A DNA stretch of 34,269 nt, taken from Paracoccaceae bacterium (GTDB lineage Bacteria; Pseudomonadota; Alphaproteobacteria; Rhodobacterales; Rhodobacteraceae). Location: assembly GCA_007692585.1 (NCBI GenBank), contig REBU01000066.1, forward strand, positions 1 through 34,269, read 5' to 3'. Position 1 is the first letter of the stretch. Each line of letters opens with the position of its first letter. A program made the translations under genes and the position numbers. This document shows, piece by piece, positions 16,296 through 24,784 of this stretch. The notes under the pieces are model-generated. The model had not been told where the DNA came from, made no database searches, and saw nothing but the letters and a program-made list of their open reading frames with translations.

Positions 16296-16928
16296 ATGGC
16301 GCGGGGTGGCAAGCGCAGCGACAAAGACGGCCCGGAGCGGCGCTGCATCGTCTCTGGATCGTCGGAGACGACAGGCGGTCTGATCCGCTTCGTCGTCGGG
16401 CCAGAGGCGCAGATCGTGCCGGATCTGGCCGGTCGGCTGCCCGGACGCGGCATTTGGGTGTCAGCCAGCCGCGACGCGCTGGACAAGGCCGAGGCGAAGA
16501 AGCTGTTTGCCCGCGCCGCGCGTCAGGCCGTCACGGTCCCGCAAGGACTGGCTGATATGGTCGAGGGCCTGTTGTCGCACCGCGTGATTGCGTTACTGTC
16601 TTTGGCACGCAAGGGCGGGCAGGCGGTCGCAGGCTATGAAAAATGCCGCGATCTGGGGCTACGCGATGAAATGGCGGTGCTGGTGCAGGCCTATGACGGC
16701 TCGGCCCGCGGCAAGACGAAACTGCGCCCCCCGGATGGGGCAGACAGCTATATCGGCTGTTTAAGCGCGCAGGAATTGGGTTTGGCATTCGGGCGCGAAC
16801 ATGTGATACATGCCGCGCTTCGTGCTGGCGGACTCAGTCGAGCTGTTGTAGAGGAAGCGGCAAGACTGCAAGGGTTGCGCTTGAATATCGGTGGATACGC
16901 CACCGGAGAGGATAAGACGGACGCATGA
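16296..16928 (+). CDS. YlxR/L7Ae fusion RNA-binding protein
   Basis: The 210-residue protein joins two nucleic-acid-binding domains. The YlxR (DUF448) domain is at about residues 10-85, with '[20 protein letters not shown]' and '[14 protein letters not shown]'. An L7Ae-like domain follows at about 95-190, including '[18 protein letters not shown]'. In many bacteria these are two separate genes between nusA and infB; alphaproteobacteria usually carry the fused form. Its exact role is not known; RNA binding linked to ribosomes or transcription is the family inference. The start ATG at 16296 is 20 bases after nusA. The stop overlaps the infB start in ATGA, suggesting translational coupling. Confidence 0.92.
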   Translation: MARGGKRSDKDGPERRCIVSGSSETTGGLIRFVVGPEAQIVPDLAGRLPGRGIWVSASRDALDKAEAKKLFARAARQAVTVPQGLADMVEGLLSHRVIALLSLARKGGQAVAGYEKCRDLGLRDEMAVLVQAYDGSARGKTKLRPPDGADSYIGCLSAQELGLAFGREHVIHAALRAGGLSRAVVEEAARLQGLRLNIGGYATGEDKTDA

Positions 16929-19435
16929 GCGATACTGACGGAAAGAAAACACTCGGACTGGGCGGCAAGGGCGGCCATGTGAAGCAAAGCTTCAGCCATG
17001 GGCGCACGAAATCCGTGGTCGTTGAGAAGAAGCGCAAGCGCGTTGTGGTGCCCAAGCCGGGGGCAGCACCGACTCCGGGCGCGCAGGGCACAGCGCCCAA
17101 GGGCTCTGATCCGGCACGGCGTCCTGCCGGGATATCTGATGCGGAAGTTGATCGCCGCCTGAGAGCATTGGCTGCGGCCAAGGCCCGCGAAGCAGACGAG
17201 GCCGAAGCCCGCGAGCGCGAAGAGCGCGAGCGCGAGGCAGAGCGTCAGCGCCGCCGCGACGAGGCCGAAGCCCGCGAGCGCGAAGATCGCGAACGCGAGG
17301 AAGCCTTGCGCGCGAAAGCCGAAGAAGACGCGCGTCAGGCCGCTGAAGCCGAAGCACGCAAGGCCAGCAAGGCCGCCGCTGCGGCCGAGCCCGTGCCTGC
17401 AAGCCCCCCCGAGCCTGCTGCCCCTCTGTCCGAGCGGGCCAAGACCATTGCGCCCGCAGACGCGCGCAAGACCCTCAAGCAGCGCCCAGAAGATGACCGC
17501 CAGGCCCGAGCCAAGCCGCGTGATGACGCTGGTGGCCGCCGTGCTGGCAAACTGACGCTGAAGGACGCGCTGTCAGGCGATGGCGGGCGTCAGCGCTCGA
17601 TGGCAGCGATGAAGCGCAAGCAGGAGCGCGCGCGTCAGAAGGCCATGGGCATGAACCAGACGCGCGAAAAGATCGTGCGCGAAGTCCAGCTGCCTGAGAC
17701 CATCGTGGTACAGGAACTCGCCAACCGCATGGCCGAGCGCGTGGCCGATGTGGTCAAGTCGCTGATGAAAATGGGCGTCATGGCAACGATGAACCAGACC
17801 ATCGATGCGGATACCGCCGAACTGGTAATTGATGAATTCGGTCACAAAGTCGTGCGCGTCTCGGATGCCGATGTCGAGCAGGTCATCACCCAGACCCCCG
17901 ATGACGATTCCGATCTTCAGTCGCGCCCGCCGATCATCACGATCATGGGCCATGTCGATCATGGCAAAACCTCGCTTCTGGATGCGATTCGGTCGACCAA
18001 TGTCGTCTCGGGCGAAGCCGGTGGGATCACCCAGCATATCGGGGCCTATCAGGTCACGACCGAGAGCGGCGCTGTGCTCAGCTTCCTCGACACGCCTGGC
18101 CACGCCGCCTTCACCAGCATGCGCGCGCGCGGCGCGACAGTGACCGATATTGTCGTTCTGGTCGTTGCTGCAGATGATTCCGTCATGCCGCAGACCATTG
18201 AGGCGATCAACCACGCCAAGGCCGCCAAGGTGCCGATGATCGTGGCGATCAACAAATGCGACAAGCCAGCGGCCGATCCCAACAAGGTCCGCACGGAATT
18301 GCTGCAACACGAAGTTGTGGTCGAAGCCATGTCCGGCGATGTGCAGGATGTGGAAGTCTCGGCAATCACGCGCATGGGGCTTGACCAGCTTCTCGAAGCC
18401 ATTGCGCTGCAGGCTGAAATACTGGAGCTGCGGGCCAATCCGGAGCGCGCGGCGATGGGTGCCGTGATCGAAGCGCAGCTTGATGTTGGCCGTGGGCCAG
18501 TCGCGACCGTTCTGGTGCAGAACGGCACCCTGCGTCAGGGCGATATTTTCGTCGTAGGCGAGCAGTGGGGCAAGGTCCGCGCATTGATCAACGACAAGGG
18601 CGAACGGATCAAGGACGCTGGTCCGTCTGTCCCGGTCGAGGTGCTGGGCCTGAATGGTACACCTGAAGCAGGCGATGTCCTCAATGTTGTCGATACGGAA
18701 GCGCAGGCGCGCGAGATCGCGGAGTATCGCGCGCAGGCGGCCAAGGACAAGCGCGCGGCAGCCGGGGCGGCAACCACGCTCGAGCAGCTGATGGCCAAAG
18801 CGAAGGCCGACAAGGACGTGGCGGAACTTCCGGTGCTGGTCAAAGCCGATGTGCAAGGCTCTGCCGAAGCCATCGTGCAGGCACTGGAGAAGATCGGCAA
18901 TGACGAAGTGCGCGTACGCGTGCTGCATTACGGCGTCGGTGCAATCACCGATACGGATGTGGGTCTGGCCGAAGCCTCTGGTGCGCCGATCATCGGTTTC
19001 AATGTCCGTGCCAATTCAACGGCCCGCGCATCGGCCCAGCAAAAAGGTGTCGAGGTCCGCTATTATTCGATCATCTATGATCTGGTCGATGACATCAAAG
19101 CCGCCGCATCCGGGTTGCTGTCCGCTGAAGTTCGCGAGAATTTCATCGGCTACGCACAGATCCGCGAAGTCTTCAAGGTTTCGAATGTGGGCAAAGTGGC
19201 TGGCTGTCTGGTCACCGAAGGGGTGGCACGCCGCTCTGCTGGTGTGCGCCTGCTGCGTGACAATGTGGTGATCCATGAGGGCACATTGAAAACCCTCAAG
19301 CGCTTCAAGGACGAGGTCAAGGAAGTGCAATCGGGTCAGGAATGCGGCATGGCATTCGAGAATTACGATGACATCCGCCAGGGCGATGTGATCGAAATTT
19401 TCGAGCGCGAGGAAATCGAGCGCAATCTCGCATAA
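16925..19435 (+). CDS. infB: Translation initiation factor IF-2
   Basis: The 836-residue protein has a long low-complexity N-terminal half: residues 85-145 are highly charged repeats of R, E and A ([17 protein letters not shown]), followed by an alanine/proline region. The GTPase domain has G1 'GHVDHGKTS' near residue 341, G3 'DTPGHAAF' near 388 and G4 'NKCDKP' near 442. The EF-Tu-like and IF2-C domains follow to the end. IF-2 delivers initiator tRNA to the ribosome. It is the last gene of the operon, with its ATG overlapping the previous stop, and is followed by a strong terminator. Confidence 0.97.
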   Translation: MSDTDGKKTLGLGGKGGHVKQSFSHGRTKSVVVEKKRKRVVVPKPGAAPTPGAQGTAPKGSDPARRPAGISDAEVDRRLRALAAAKAREADEAEAREREEREREAERQRRRDEAEAREREDREREEALRAKAEEDARQAAEAEARKASKAAAAAEPVPASPPEPAAPLSERAKTIAPADARKTLKQRPEDDRQARAKPRDDAGGRRAGKLTLKDALSGDGGRQRSMAAMKRKQERARQKAMGMNQTREKIVREVQLPETIVVQELANRMAERVADVVKSLMKMGVMATMNQTIDADTAELVIDEFGHKVVRVSDADVEQVITQTPDDDSDLQSRPPIITIMGHVDHGKTSLLDAIRSTNVVSGEAGGITQHIGAYQVTTESGAVLSFLDTPGHAAFTSMRARGATVTDIVVLVVAADDSVMPQTIEAINHAKAAKVPMIVAINKCDKPAADPNKVRTELLQHEVVVEAMSGDVQDVEVSAITRMGLDQLLEAIALQAEILELRANPERAAMGAVIEAQLDVGRGPVATVLVQNGTLRQGDIFVVGEQWGKVRALINDKGERIKDAGPSVPVEVLGLNGTPEAGDVLNVVDTEAQAREIAEYRAQAAKDKRAAAGAATTLEQLMAKAKADKDVAELPVLVKADVQGSAEAIVQALEKIGNDEVRVRVLHYGVGAITDTDVGLAEASGAPIIGFNVRANSTARASAQQKGVEVRYYSIIYDLVDDIKAAASGLLSAEVRENFIGYAQIREVFKVSNVGKVAGCLVTEGVARRSAGVRLLRDNVVIHEGTLKTLKRFKDEVKEVQSGQECGMAFENYDDIRQGDVIEIFEREEIERNLA

Positions 19436-19455
19436 ACCCGCCTGTCAGGGCATGG

Positions 19456-19482
19456 AAAAGGGGCCGGGTGGCCCCTTTTTTT
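19456..19482 (+). terminator. Intrinsic terminator of the rimP-infB operon
   Basis: AAAAGGGGCC (19456-19465) pairs perfectly with GGCCCCTTTT (19470-19479) around GGGT and is followed by seven T in total (19476-19482). It lies 21 bases after the infB stop. Because of the A run it may also work on the minus strand. Confidence 0.9.
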
Positions 19483-19563
19483 ATGCCGGATGTCGACCGC
19501 GATGCCCTTGACGCGCCCTGCCCTGCCCGCCATACCCCCCGCGCGACAGAACGGAGTGCCTGC

Positions 19564-20313
19564 ATGACCCGCCCGACTGCGCCCGCCGAGGGCCGTAATT
19601 TCTACGGTCGCATCAAGGGCAAGACACTCAGACCTACCCAGAAGGCGCAATTGCGCGAGGATCTGGACAGCCTGCGCCTGCGCAATGTCAGCGAGGCCGA
19701 AAACCCGACCCGCAACCGGATCGATCCGACGCGCATTTATGGCGACACCCGACCGCTCTGGCTGGAAGTGGGTTTCGGTGGCGGTGAGCATCTGGTGCAT
19801 CAATGCGCCCTGAACCCTGATATCGGCTTCATCGGATGCGAGCCCTATATCAACGGTGTCGCAATGCTGTTGGGCAAGATCAGCCATGCAAAGCTGTCCA
19901 ATCTGCGCCTCCATCCATGGGATGTACGCGAGTTGTTCGATGTCTTGCCGGATCAGTGCCTGGAACGCGCTTTCTTGCTCTATCCCGATCCCTGGCCCAA
20001 ATCCCGCCACCATCGCCGCCGCTTTGTCACACCTGACTATCTCGACCCACTGGCCCGTGTGCTCAAGCCGGGCGCGATTTTTCGCGTGGCGACGGATATC
20101 CCCGATTATGTGCGCCAGACCCTGCAGCAAGTCCCGTTGGCCGGATTTGACTGCCTGACGCCTGACCCGGCCGACTGGGCGACGCCCTGGCAGGATTGGC
20201 TGTCCACCCGCTACGAACAAAAGGCCCTGCGCGAAGGCCGCAAGCCCCATTACCTGACCTTCCGGCGCAACGACCAGCCGCCTAGACTGCACAGGCCAGC
20301 GCCTGCTGTATAA
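19564..20313 (+). CDS. trmB: tRNA (guanine-N7)-methyltransferase TrmB
   Basis: The start is ATG at 19564 with GGAG about 8 bases upstream, giving 249 residues; the earlier ATG at 19483 overlaps the terminator. The SAM-binding motif is 'WLEVGFGGGEHL' (residues 66-77). The diagnostic 'LLYPDPWPKSRHHRRRFV' is at 138-155, and the tRNA-binding 'STRYEQKALREGRKPHYLTF' ends the domain. It methylates G46 in tRNA variable loops. About 15 residues after 'TFRR' (NDQPPRLHRPAPAV) are not part of the usual family end. This tail overlaps a doubtful minus-strand ORF. Confidence 0.95.
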   Translation: MTRPTAPAEGRNFYGRIKGKTLRPTQKAQLREDLDSLRLRNVSEAENPTRNRIDPTRIYGDTRPLWLEVGFGGGEHLVHQCALNPDIGFIGCEPYINGVAMLLGKISHAKLSNLRLHPWDVRELFDVLPDQCLERAFLLYPDPWPKSRHHRRRFVTPDYLDPLARVLKPGAIFRVATDIPDYVRQTLQQVPLAGFDCLTPDPADWATPWQDWLSTRYEQKALREGRKPHYLTFRRNDQPPRLHRPAPAV

Positions 20314-20572
20314 AGCGGGAACGCTTGGCCGGGTGCTGATTGACGGGTTCGAAAGCCCCCGCGCGTCGGATGATACGCATTTGTCCTGACACCGGGCAAC
20401 TGCGGAGGGTTTTCTCGGTCCTACGTCTGGTCTCAGGCCAGCCCGGCGCCAGCATAAGCCAATGCATCTCACGTGCGCGAGAGATGTGCCGCGCCCAACG
20501 GCGGGTCAACTCCCCGCAGCCGCCCACCGGGAGGCACTGTGCCGTGGCGAGGGTCGTCATGCAGCCAGTCAT
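20282..20572 (-). CDS. Doubtful hypothetical protein in the trmB-dehydrogenase gap
   Basis: From ATG at 20572 a 96-residue frame runs to TAG at 20282-20284, overlapping the trmB 3' end by 32 bases on the other strand. About 72% of its codons end in G or C, which is coding-like for this genome, and its last 45 residues (TEKTLRSCPVSGQMRIIRR..., ending QQALACAV) look like plausible protein. Against it, there is no clear ribosome binding site, AGA and AGG codons occur, and I recognise no family. It could be a decayed gene or chance. Confidence 0.25.
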   Translation of the reverse strand: MTGCMTTLATAQCLPVGGCGELTRRWARHISRAREMHWLMLAPGWPETRRRTEKTLRSCPVSGQMRIIRRAGAFEPVNQHPAKRSRFIQQALACAV

Positions 20573-20776
20573 AGGCAACTTGGCCCCCGTGACAGGTCGA
20601 AGGCTGACGTGTCACGGTTGCGCCTAACGCCCCATCTGACCGCAGTAAGTTGATACATCTTGCATACAGTCGGATACATCCGTATGCAAATACAAGCTAC
20701 TCAGATGAGGCGCTCTATCTGACGCGGATGGCGACCATGGGCGCGCGGCCGATCAGACTGATGATGCGGAGGCAAG
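20314..20776. other. 463-base gap between trmB and the dehydrogenase
   Basis: Apart from the doubtful minus-strand ORF, the gap holds several inverted repeats. CATCTC/GAGATG lies near 20464-20486, a perfect 8-base pair CCGTGACA (20587-20594) / TGTCACGG (20610-20617) has a 15-base loop, and the operator-like cluster is at 20650-20690. I tested it for RNase P RNA, 6S RNA and tRNA features and found none. The first 140 bases show nothing I can interpret. Confidence 0.5.
20650..20690 (+). promoter_or_regulatory. Repeat-rich operator and promoter of the dehydrogenase gene
   Basis: TTGCATAC (20660-20667) and GTATGCAA (20682-20689) are perfect inverted repeats 14 bases apart. GATACATC occurs twice (20652-20659 and 20673-20680), exactly 21 bases or two helical turns apart. 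Two promoter readings overlap the repeats: TTGATA (20650-20655) with GATACA (20673-20678) at 17 bases, and TTGCAT (20660-20665) with TATGCA (20683-20688) at 17 bases. The TGCATAC half-sites recall GntR/FadR-type operators, but no regulator gene is adjacent. It lies about 90 bases before the ATG. Confidence 0.55.
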
Positions 20777-21730
20777 ATGCAAATCGCGATTCTTGACGAT
20801 TACGCGGGCGTGGCGCTCGAATATGGTGACTGGCAGGGCCTCGGTGACGTGACGGTCTACCGCGACACCTTACCAATGGGCCCGGAACTGATCGCGCGGC
20901 TGCAACCGTTCGAGGTGCTCTGCGTCATGCGCGAACGCACTCCGTTGCCCGCTGCGTTGATTGAAGCGCTGCCAAATCTGCGCCTGATCGTGACGTCCGG
21001 GCCGCGCAACGGCAGCATCGATCTCGCAGCAGCCAAGCGTGCAGGCATCCCTGTTTGCGGCACCCAGTCGCGCAAGACGACCACATCCGAACTGACCCTG
21101 CTGCTGATGCTGGCGCTCAACCGGCAACTTCTGCCCAATATCGACACGCTTAAAGCGGGCGCGTGGCAAGGCGCGCAGGGGCGTGATCTGGCCGGGCTGA
21201 CATTGGGGCTTGTGGGACTCGGCAATATCGGCGCGCAGATGGCCACGCTGGGCCGCGCTCTGGGCATGGAGATCTGCGCATGGTCGCAGAACCTGACCGA
21301 TGCGCGGGCGCAAGACTGCGGCGCACAGCGCATGGGCTCGCGCGCAGCACTGATGGCGACCAGTGATGTCGTCTCGGTGCATATGGTCCTGTCCGCGCGC
21401 AGCCAGGGGCTGATCGGCGCACCGGAATTCGCCGCCATGAAGCAAGGGGCGGTGTTCATCAACACATCCCGCGCCGGACTGGTGGACCACGCCGCGTTGC
21501 GCGCCGGGCTGCATGCCGGGCGGCCCGCTGCCGCCGCGCTTGACGTCTTTGACACTGAACCCCTGCCGCTGGACGATCCCCTGCGGGACGCAGATCTGAT
21601 GGCCAGCGGCAAGTTGCTGCTGACCCCGCATCTTGGCTACGCGACCGAGGCGACGATGCGGCTTTTCTACAGCCAGATGGCAGAGGTCGTGCGCGCGTGG
21701 CAAGCAGGAGAGGTTCTGCGACCACTCTGA
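20777..21730 (+). CDS. D-2-hydroxyacid dehydrogenase family protein
   Basis: The 317-residue protein has the two-domain layout of NAD-dependent D-2-hydroxyacid dehydrogenases. The nucleotide-binding motif 'GLVGLGNIGAQMA' is near residue 143-155. Catalytic Arg is in 'NTSRAGLVD' (about 232), Glu in 'DTEPLPLDDPL' (about 260) and His in 'TPHLGY' (about 284). Such enzymes reduce 2-oxoacids or oxidise D-2-hydroxyacids; the N-terminal substrate domain (MQIAILDDYAGVALE) resembles members annotated as glyoxylate/hydroxypyruvate or phosphoglycerate dehydrogenase-like, but the substrate is not determined. GGAGGC lies 8 bases before the ATG. Upstream repeats suggest specific transcriptional control, as for a catabolic gene. 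Confidence 0.9.
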   Translation: MQIAILDDYAGVALEYGDWQGLGDVTVYRDTLPMGPELIARLQPFEVLCVMRERTPLPAALIEALPNLRLIVTSGPRNGSIDLAAAKRAGIPVCGTQSRKTTTSELTLLLMLALNRQLLPNIDTLKAGAWQGAQGRDLAGLTLGLVGLGNIGAQMATLGRALGMEICAWSQNLTDARAQDCGAQRMGSRAALMATSDVVSVHMVLSARSQGLIGAPEFAAMKQGAVFINTSRAGLVDHAALRAGLHAGRPAAAALDVFDTEPLPLDDPLRDADLMASGKLLLTPHLGYATEATMRLFYSQMAEVVRAWQAGEVLRPL

Positions 21731-21755
21731 CACGCGCGCAGTCCCGGCAGGCGGG

Positions 21756-23768
21756 TCAGGCCGCCAAGCCCCGCCCCTTCAGCAAGGCTTCAACCCCCGG
21801 CATCCGACCGCGAAAAGCAGTATAGAGCGCCTCGGCCTCATCACTGCCCCCGGCAGACAGAACATGACGCTCCAGTTTGCCCGCGATGGTCGGATCGAAC
21901 GGGTCGCCCGCCTCGCGAAATGCCTCGAACGCGTCCGCATCCATCACTTCGGACCACATGTAACTGTAATAGCCGCTGGAATACCCGTCGCCCGAAAAGA
22001 TATGCGCGAAATGCGGCGTCGCGTGGCGCATGCGGATGGCGCGCGGCATGCCCAACGCGTCCAGCACTTCGGCCTGTTTCTGCATCGGATCGGCAGGCGG
22101 CGGGCCATCGTGGAATTCCAGATCGACCAACGCCGAGGCCACATATTCAACCGTCGCAAAGCCCTGATCGAAATTCTGCGCGGCCAGCAGCCGGTCGAGC
22201 AAGTCCTGCGGCATTGGTGCGCCAGTCTCGACATGGCGGGCATGCTGGCTCAGGACTTCGGGCACTTCCAGCCAATGCTCGTAAAGCTGGCTGGGCAATT
22301 CGACGAAATCGCGCGCGACCGATGTGCCTGCGATGAAACCATAGGTCACATCCGACAGGATCTGATGCAGCGCATGGCCGAATTCGTGAAACAGCGTGCG
22401 CGCGTCATCATAGGACAGAAGTGCCGGGCTGCCCTTGGCGAAGTTGCAGATATTGACAACGATGGGCCGCACCTCGCCCCCCAGTTTGCGCTGCCCGCGC
22501 ATGGTCGAACACCACGCCCCCGACCGCTTGGACGCCCGCGCAAAATAATCGCCGATGAACACTGCCATATGGCGCCCGTCGCGCGTGACTTCCCAAGCGC
22601 GGGCATCAGGATGGTAGAGCTCTACATCAAGCGGGCGGAATTCCAGGCCGAACAGGCGGTTCGCGCAATCGAAAGCGGCGGTGATCATCGCGTCGAGCGA
22701 CAGATACGGCTTGAGCGCGGCCTCATCGATATCATGCTCGGCGCGGCGCAGTTTCTCGGCATAGTAGCGCCAGTCCCATGGCTCCAGCGGGCCGTCATGG
22801 CCGTCTGCGCGCAACATCGCCTCCAACCGCGCGGCATCGGCCATTGCCTTCTCTCGCGCGGGCGTCCAGACCTGCATCAACAGATCGCGCACCGCGTCCG
22901 GGCTGCCCGCCATTTCCGTTTCCAGCTTGTAGCGCGCGAAATTCTCATAACCCAGAAGCGCCGCACGTTCCGCCCGGAGCGCAAGGATTTCAGCCGCAAT
23001 CGCGCGATTATCCGTCGCGCCGCCATTCTCGCCACGCGCCACCCAAGCCGCGTAAGCACGTTCACGCAGATCGCGGCGGTCGGAGAATTGCAAAAACGGC
23101 ACGATCAGCGAGCGGCTGAGCGTGATCACATGGCCGTCCTGCCCGCGCTCTTCGGCGGCGGCGCGCGCGCTCGCGATGACGAAATCCGGCAGCCCAGCCA
23201 AGTCATCCAGCGCCATCATCCAGTCGCGCTCATCGGCGAGCAGGTTCTGGGTGAATTGCGTGCCCAGCGTGGCGAGCCGCGATTTGATCGATGTCATCCG
23301 CGCGGCATCCTGGCCTTCCAGCGCGGCGCCCGCGCGCAGGAACATGCGCCGGTAGAGCATCAAGACCCGCGCTTGTTCTGCACTCAGCTCAAGCGCGTCA
23401 CGGCGCTCCCAAAGGTCTTCGATCCGCGCGAACAGCGTCGTGTTATTGACGATCTCGGAGGAATAGGCCGAGAGTTTCGGCGACAACTCGCGCTGCAATG
23501 CCTCGCGCGCGGGGTTCGAATCACTGCCCGAGAGATTGAAGAACACCCCCGCCACCCGGTCGAGCGCCGCATCTGCCTGTTCCATCGCCTCGATCGTATT
23601 GACGAAATTGGGGGGCGCGGGGTCGTCGGCGATGGCATTGTAGGCCGCGCGCCCCTCGGCCATCGCAGTGTCGAAAGCCGGAGCGAAATCCGCATCGCTG
23701 ATCTGCGCGAAAGGGGGAAGCTGAAACTCGGTGCGCCAATCGGCGAGAAGCGGGTTCGTCATCTGCAT
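21756..23768 (-). CDS. M3 family oligopeptidase (Dcp/OpdA type)
   Basis: The 670-residue protein has the thimet oligopeptidase zinc motif 'LFHEFGHALHQIL' near residue 458-470, with the third ligand Glu expected about 25 residues later in the 'FVELPSQLYEHW' block. The C-terminal 'GYSSGYYSYMWSEVMDADAF' is a standard M3 signature. Length agrees with E. coli Dcp and OpdA (about 680). No signal peptide is seen, so it is probably cytoplasmic and degrades short peptides. The subfamily (dipeptidyl carboxypeptidase or oligopeptidase A) cannot be settled here. It converges with the hydroxyacid dehydrogenase 25 bases away and is divergent from the SDR gene. Confidence 0.93.
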   Translation of the reverse strand: MQMTNPLLADWRTEFQLPPFAQISDADFAPAFDTAMAEGRAAYNAIADDPAPPNFVNTIEAMEQADAALDRVAGVFFNLSGSDSNPAREALQRELSPKLSAYSSEIVNNTTLFARIEDLWERRDALELSAEQARVLMLYRRMFLRAGAALEGQDAARMTSIKSRLATLGTQFTQNLLADERDWMMALDDLAGLPDFVIASARAAAEERGQDGHVITLSRSLIVPFLQFSDRRDLRERAYAAWVARGENGGATDNRAIAAEILALRAERAALLGYENFARYKLETEMAGSPDAVRDLLMQVWTPAREKAMADAARLEAMLRADGHDGPLEPWDWRYYAEKLRRAEHDIDEAALKPYLSLDAMITAAFDCANRLFGLEFRPLDVELYHPDARAWEVTRDGRHMAVFIGDYFARASKRSGAWCSTMRGQRKLGGEVRPIVVNICNFAKGSPALLSYDDARTLFHEFGHALHQILSDVTYGFIAGTSVARDFVELPSQLYEHWLEVPEVLSQHARHVETGAPMPQDLLDRLLAAQNFDQGFATVEYVASALVDLEFHDGPPPADPMQKQAEVLDALGMPRAIRMRHATPHFAHIFSGDGYSSGYYSYMWSEVMDADAFEAFREAGDPFDPTIAGKLERHVLSAGGSDEAEALYTAFRGRMPGVEALLKGRGLAA

Positions 23769-23884
23769 TCCTCTGCTGGGGTCAAGGGCAAGCTAGGCCG
23801 GGCGCGGGCCAAGTTCAACCACGCTTGCGGCTGACCCGCCCCGCGGCTAAGCCTTGCCCACAGGCACAAGGCAGGGGGTGTGGC

Positions 23885-24775
23885 ATGCGGATTTTGTTCA
23901 CAGGCGGGACAGGCAAGGCCGGGCGACACGTCATCGCCCATTTGCTCGGGCTAGGTCACAAGGTGCTGAACCTCGATCTGCAGCCGCTCGACCAGCCGGG
24001 CGTGGCCAATCGCATCGCCGATATCACCGATGCCGGGCAGGTCTTCGACGTGATGGCAAGCTATGCCGATTTCGACGAGTTGGACCCCGGCACAGGCGTG
24101 CCGCGCTTCGATGCTGTGGTGCATTTCGCCGCCGTGCCGCGCATCCTGTTGAAAAGCGACAATGAATGTTTCCGCGTCAACACGCTGGGAACCTATAACG
24201 TGATCGACGCGGCGCTGAAATTCGGGGTGCGCAAGGTGATCTTCGCGTCATCCGAGACCACCTATGGTGTCTGTTTCGCCGATGGCACGCGCCAACCCGA
24301 CTACCTGCCGATTGACGAGGACCATCCGACTGTCCCCGAAGACAGCTACGCCATGTCGAAAGTCGCCAATGAGGTCACCGCGCAATGCTTCCAGCGGCGC
24401 AGCGGGGCGGATATCTACGGGCTTCGGATCAACAATGTGATCGAGCCGCAGGATTACGCGCGCGATTTCCCCGCCTATCTGGTCGACCCTGCCCTGCGCC
24501 GGCGCAATATCTTTTCCTATATCGACGCGCGCGATCTGGGGCAGATGGTCGAGCGCTGCCTGCAGGTCGATAGGCTGGGCTATCAGGTGTTCAATGTCGC
24601 CAATGACACCCATTCCGTGGCCGAGACCTCGGACGCGCTGATCGCGCGTTTCTACAAGGGCGTGCCGCTGACGCGCCCCATCGACCCGCAGGAGAGCTTC
24701 TATTCCAACGCAAAGGCCAAGGCGCTTCTGGGCTTCGCGCCTCAGCATAATGACTGGCGCGCGAAGCTGGATTAG
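23885..24775 (+). CDS. NAD(P)-dependent epimerase/dehydratase-type extended SDR
   Basis: The ATG at 23885 gives 296 residues beginning directly with the Rossmann strand and 'FTGGTGKAGRHV' (residues 5-16). A longer frame from 23825 adds only a low-complexity polar stretch. The catalytic tyrosine and lysine are in 'YAMSK' (about residue 158), and the serine in 'FASSETTYG'. The extended-SDR motif 'VVHFAAVPR' is also present. The C-terminal part has the usual 'FNVANDTHSVAE' and 'FYSNAKAKALLGFAP' blocks of sugar-nucleotide epimerase relatives. The substrate is unknown; it could be a sugar or sugar acid. It ends 9 bases from the convergent DMGDH gene. Confidence 0.85.
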   Translation: MRILFTGGTGKAGRHVIAHLLGLGHKVLNLDLQPLDQPGVANRIADITDAGQVFDVMASYADFDELDPGTGVPRFDAVVHFAAVPRILLKSDNECFRVNTLGTYNVIDAALKFGVRKVIFASSETTYGVCFADGTRQPDYLPIDEDHPTVPEDSYAMSKVANEVTAQCFQRRSGADIYGLRINNVIEPQDYARDFPAYLVDPALRRRNIFSYIDARDLGQMVERCLQVDRLGYQVFNVANDTHSVAETSDALIARFYKGVPLTRPIDPQESFYSNAKAKALLGFAPQHNDWRAKLD

Positions 24776-24784
24776 GCAGGCGCG

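Noticed and set aside
17100-17420. Repetitive charged stretch as a possible tandem repeat or recombination scar
   Set aside because: It is the R/E/A-rich N-terminal region typical of alphaproteobacterial IF-2 and stays in frame throughout.
20314-20640. RNase P RNA, 6S RNA or tRNA in the long gap
   Set aside because: The expected RNase P core (GAGGAAAGTCC) is missing on both strands. The GGTTCGA at about 20346 lacks a pairing T-arm and cloverleaf. Only scattered hairpins are present.
20611-20660. Integron-like attC site (GCCTAAC followed by GTTGATA)
   Set aside because: Only one of the two 7-base core sites fits the consensus, no extended imperfect palindrome links them, and there is no integrase or cassette structure.
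21633-23834. A 733-codon plus-strand open frame opposite the M3 peptidase
   Set aside because: The minus strand encodes a complete M3 peptidase with zinc motif. The plus frame is its shadow and starts inside the dehydrogenase gene.
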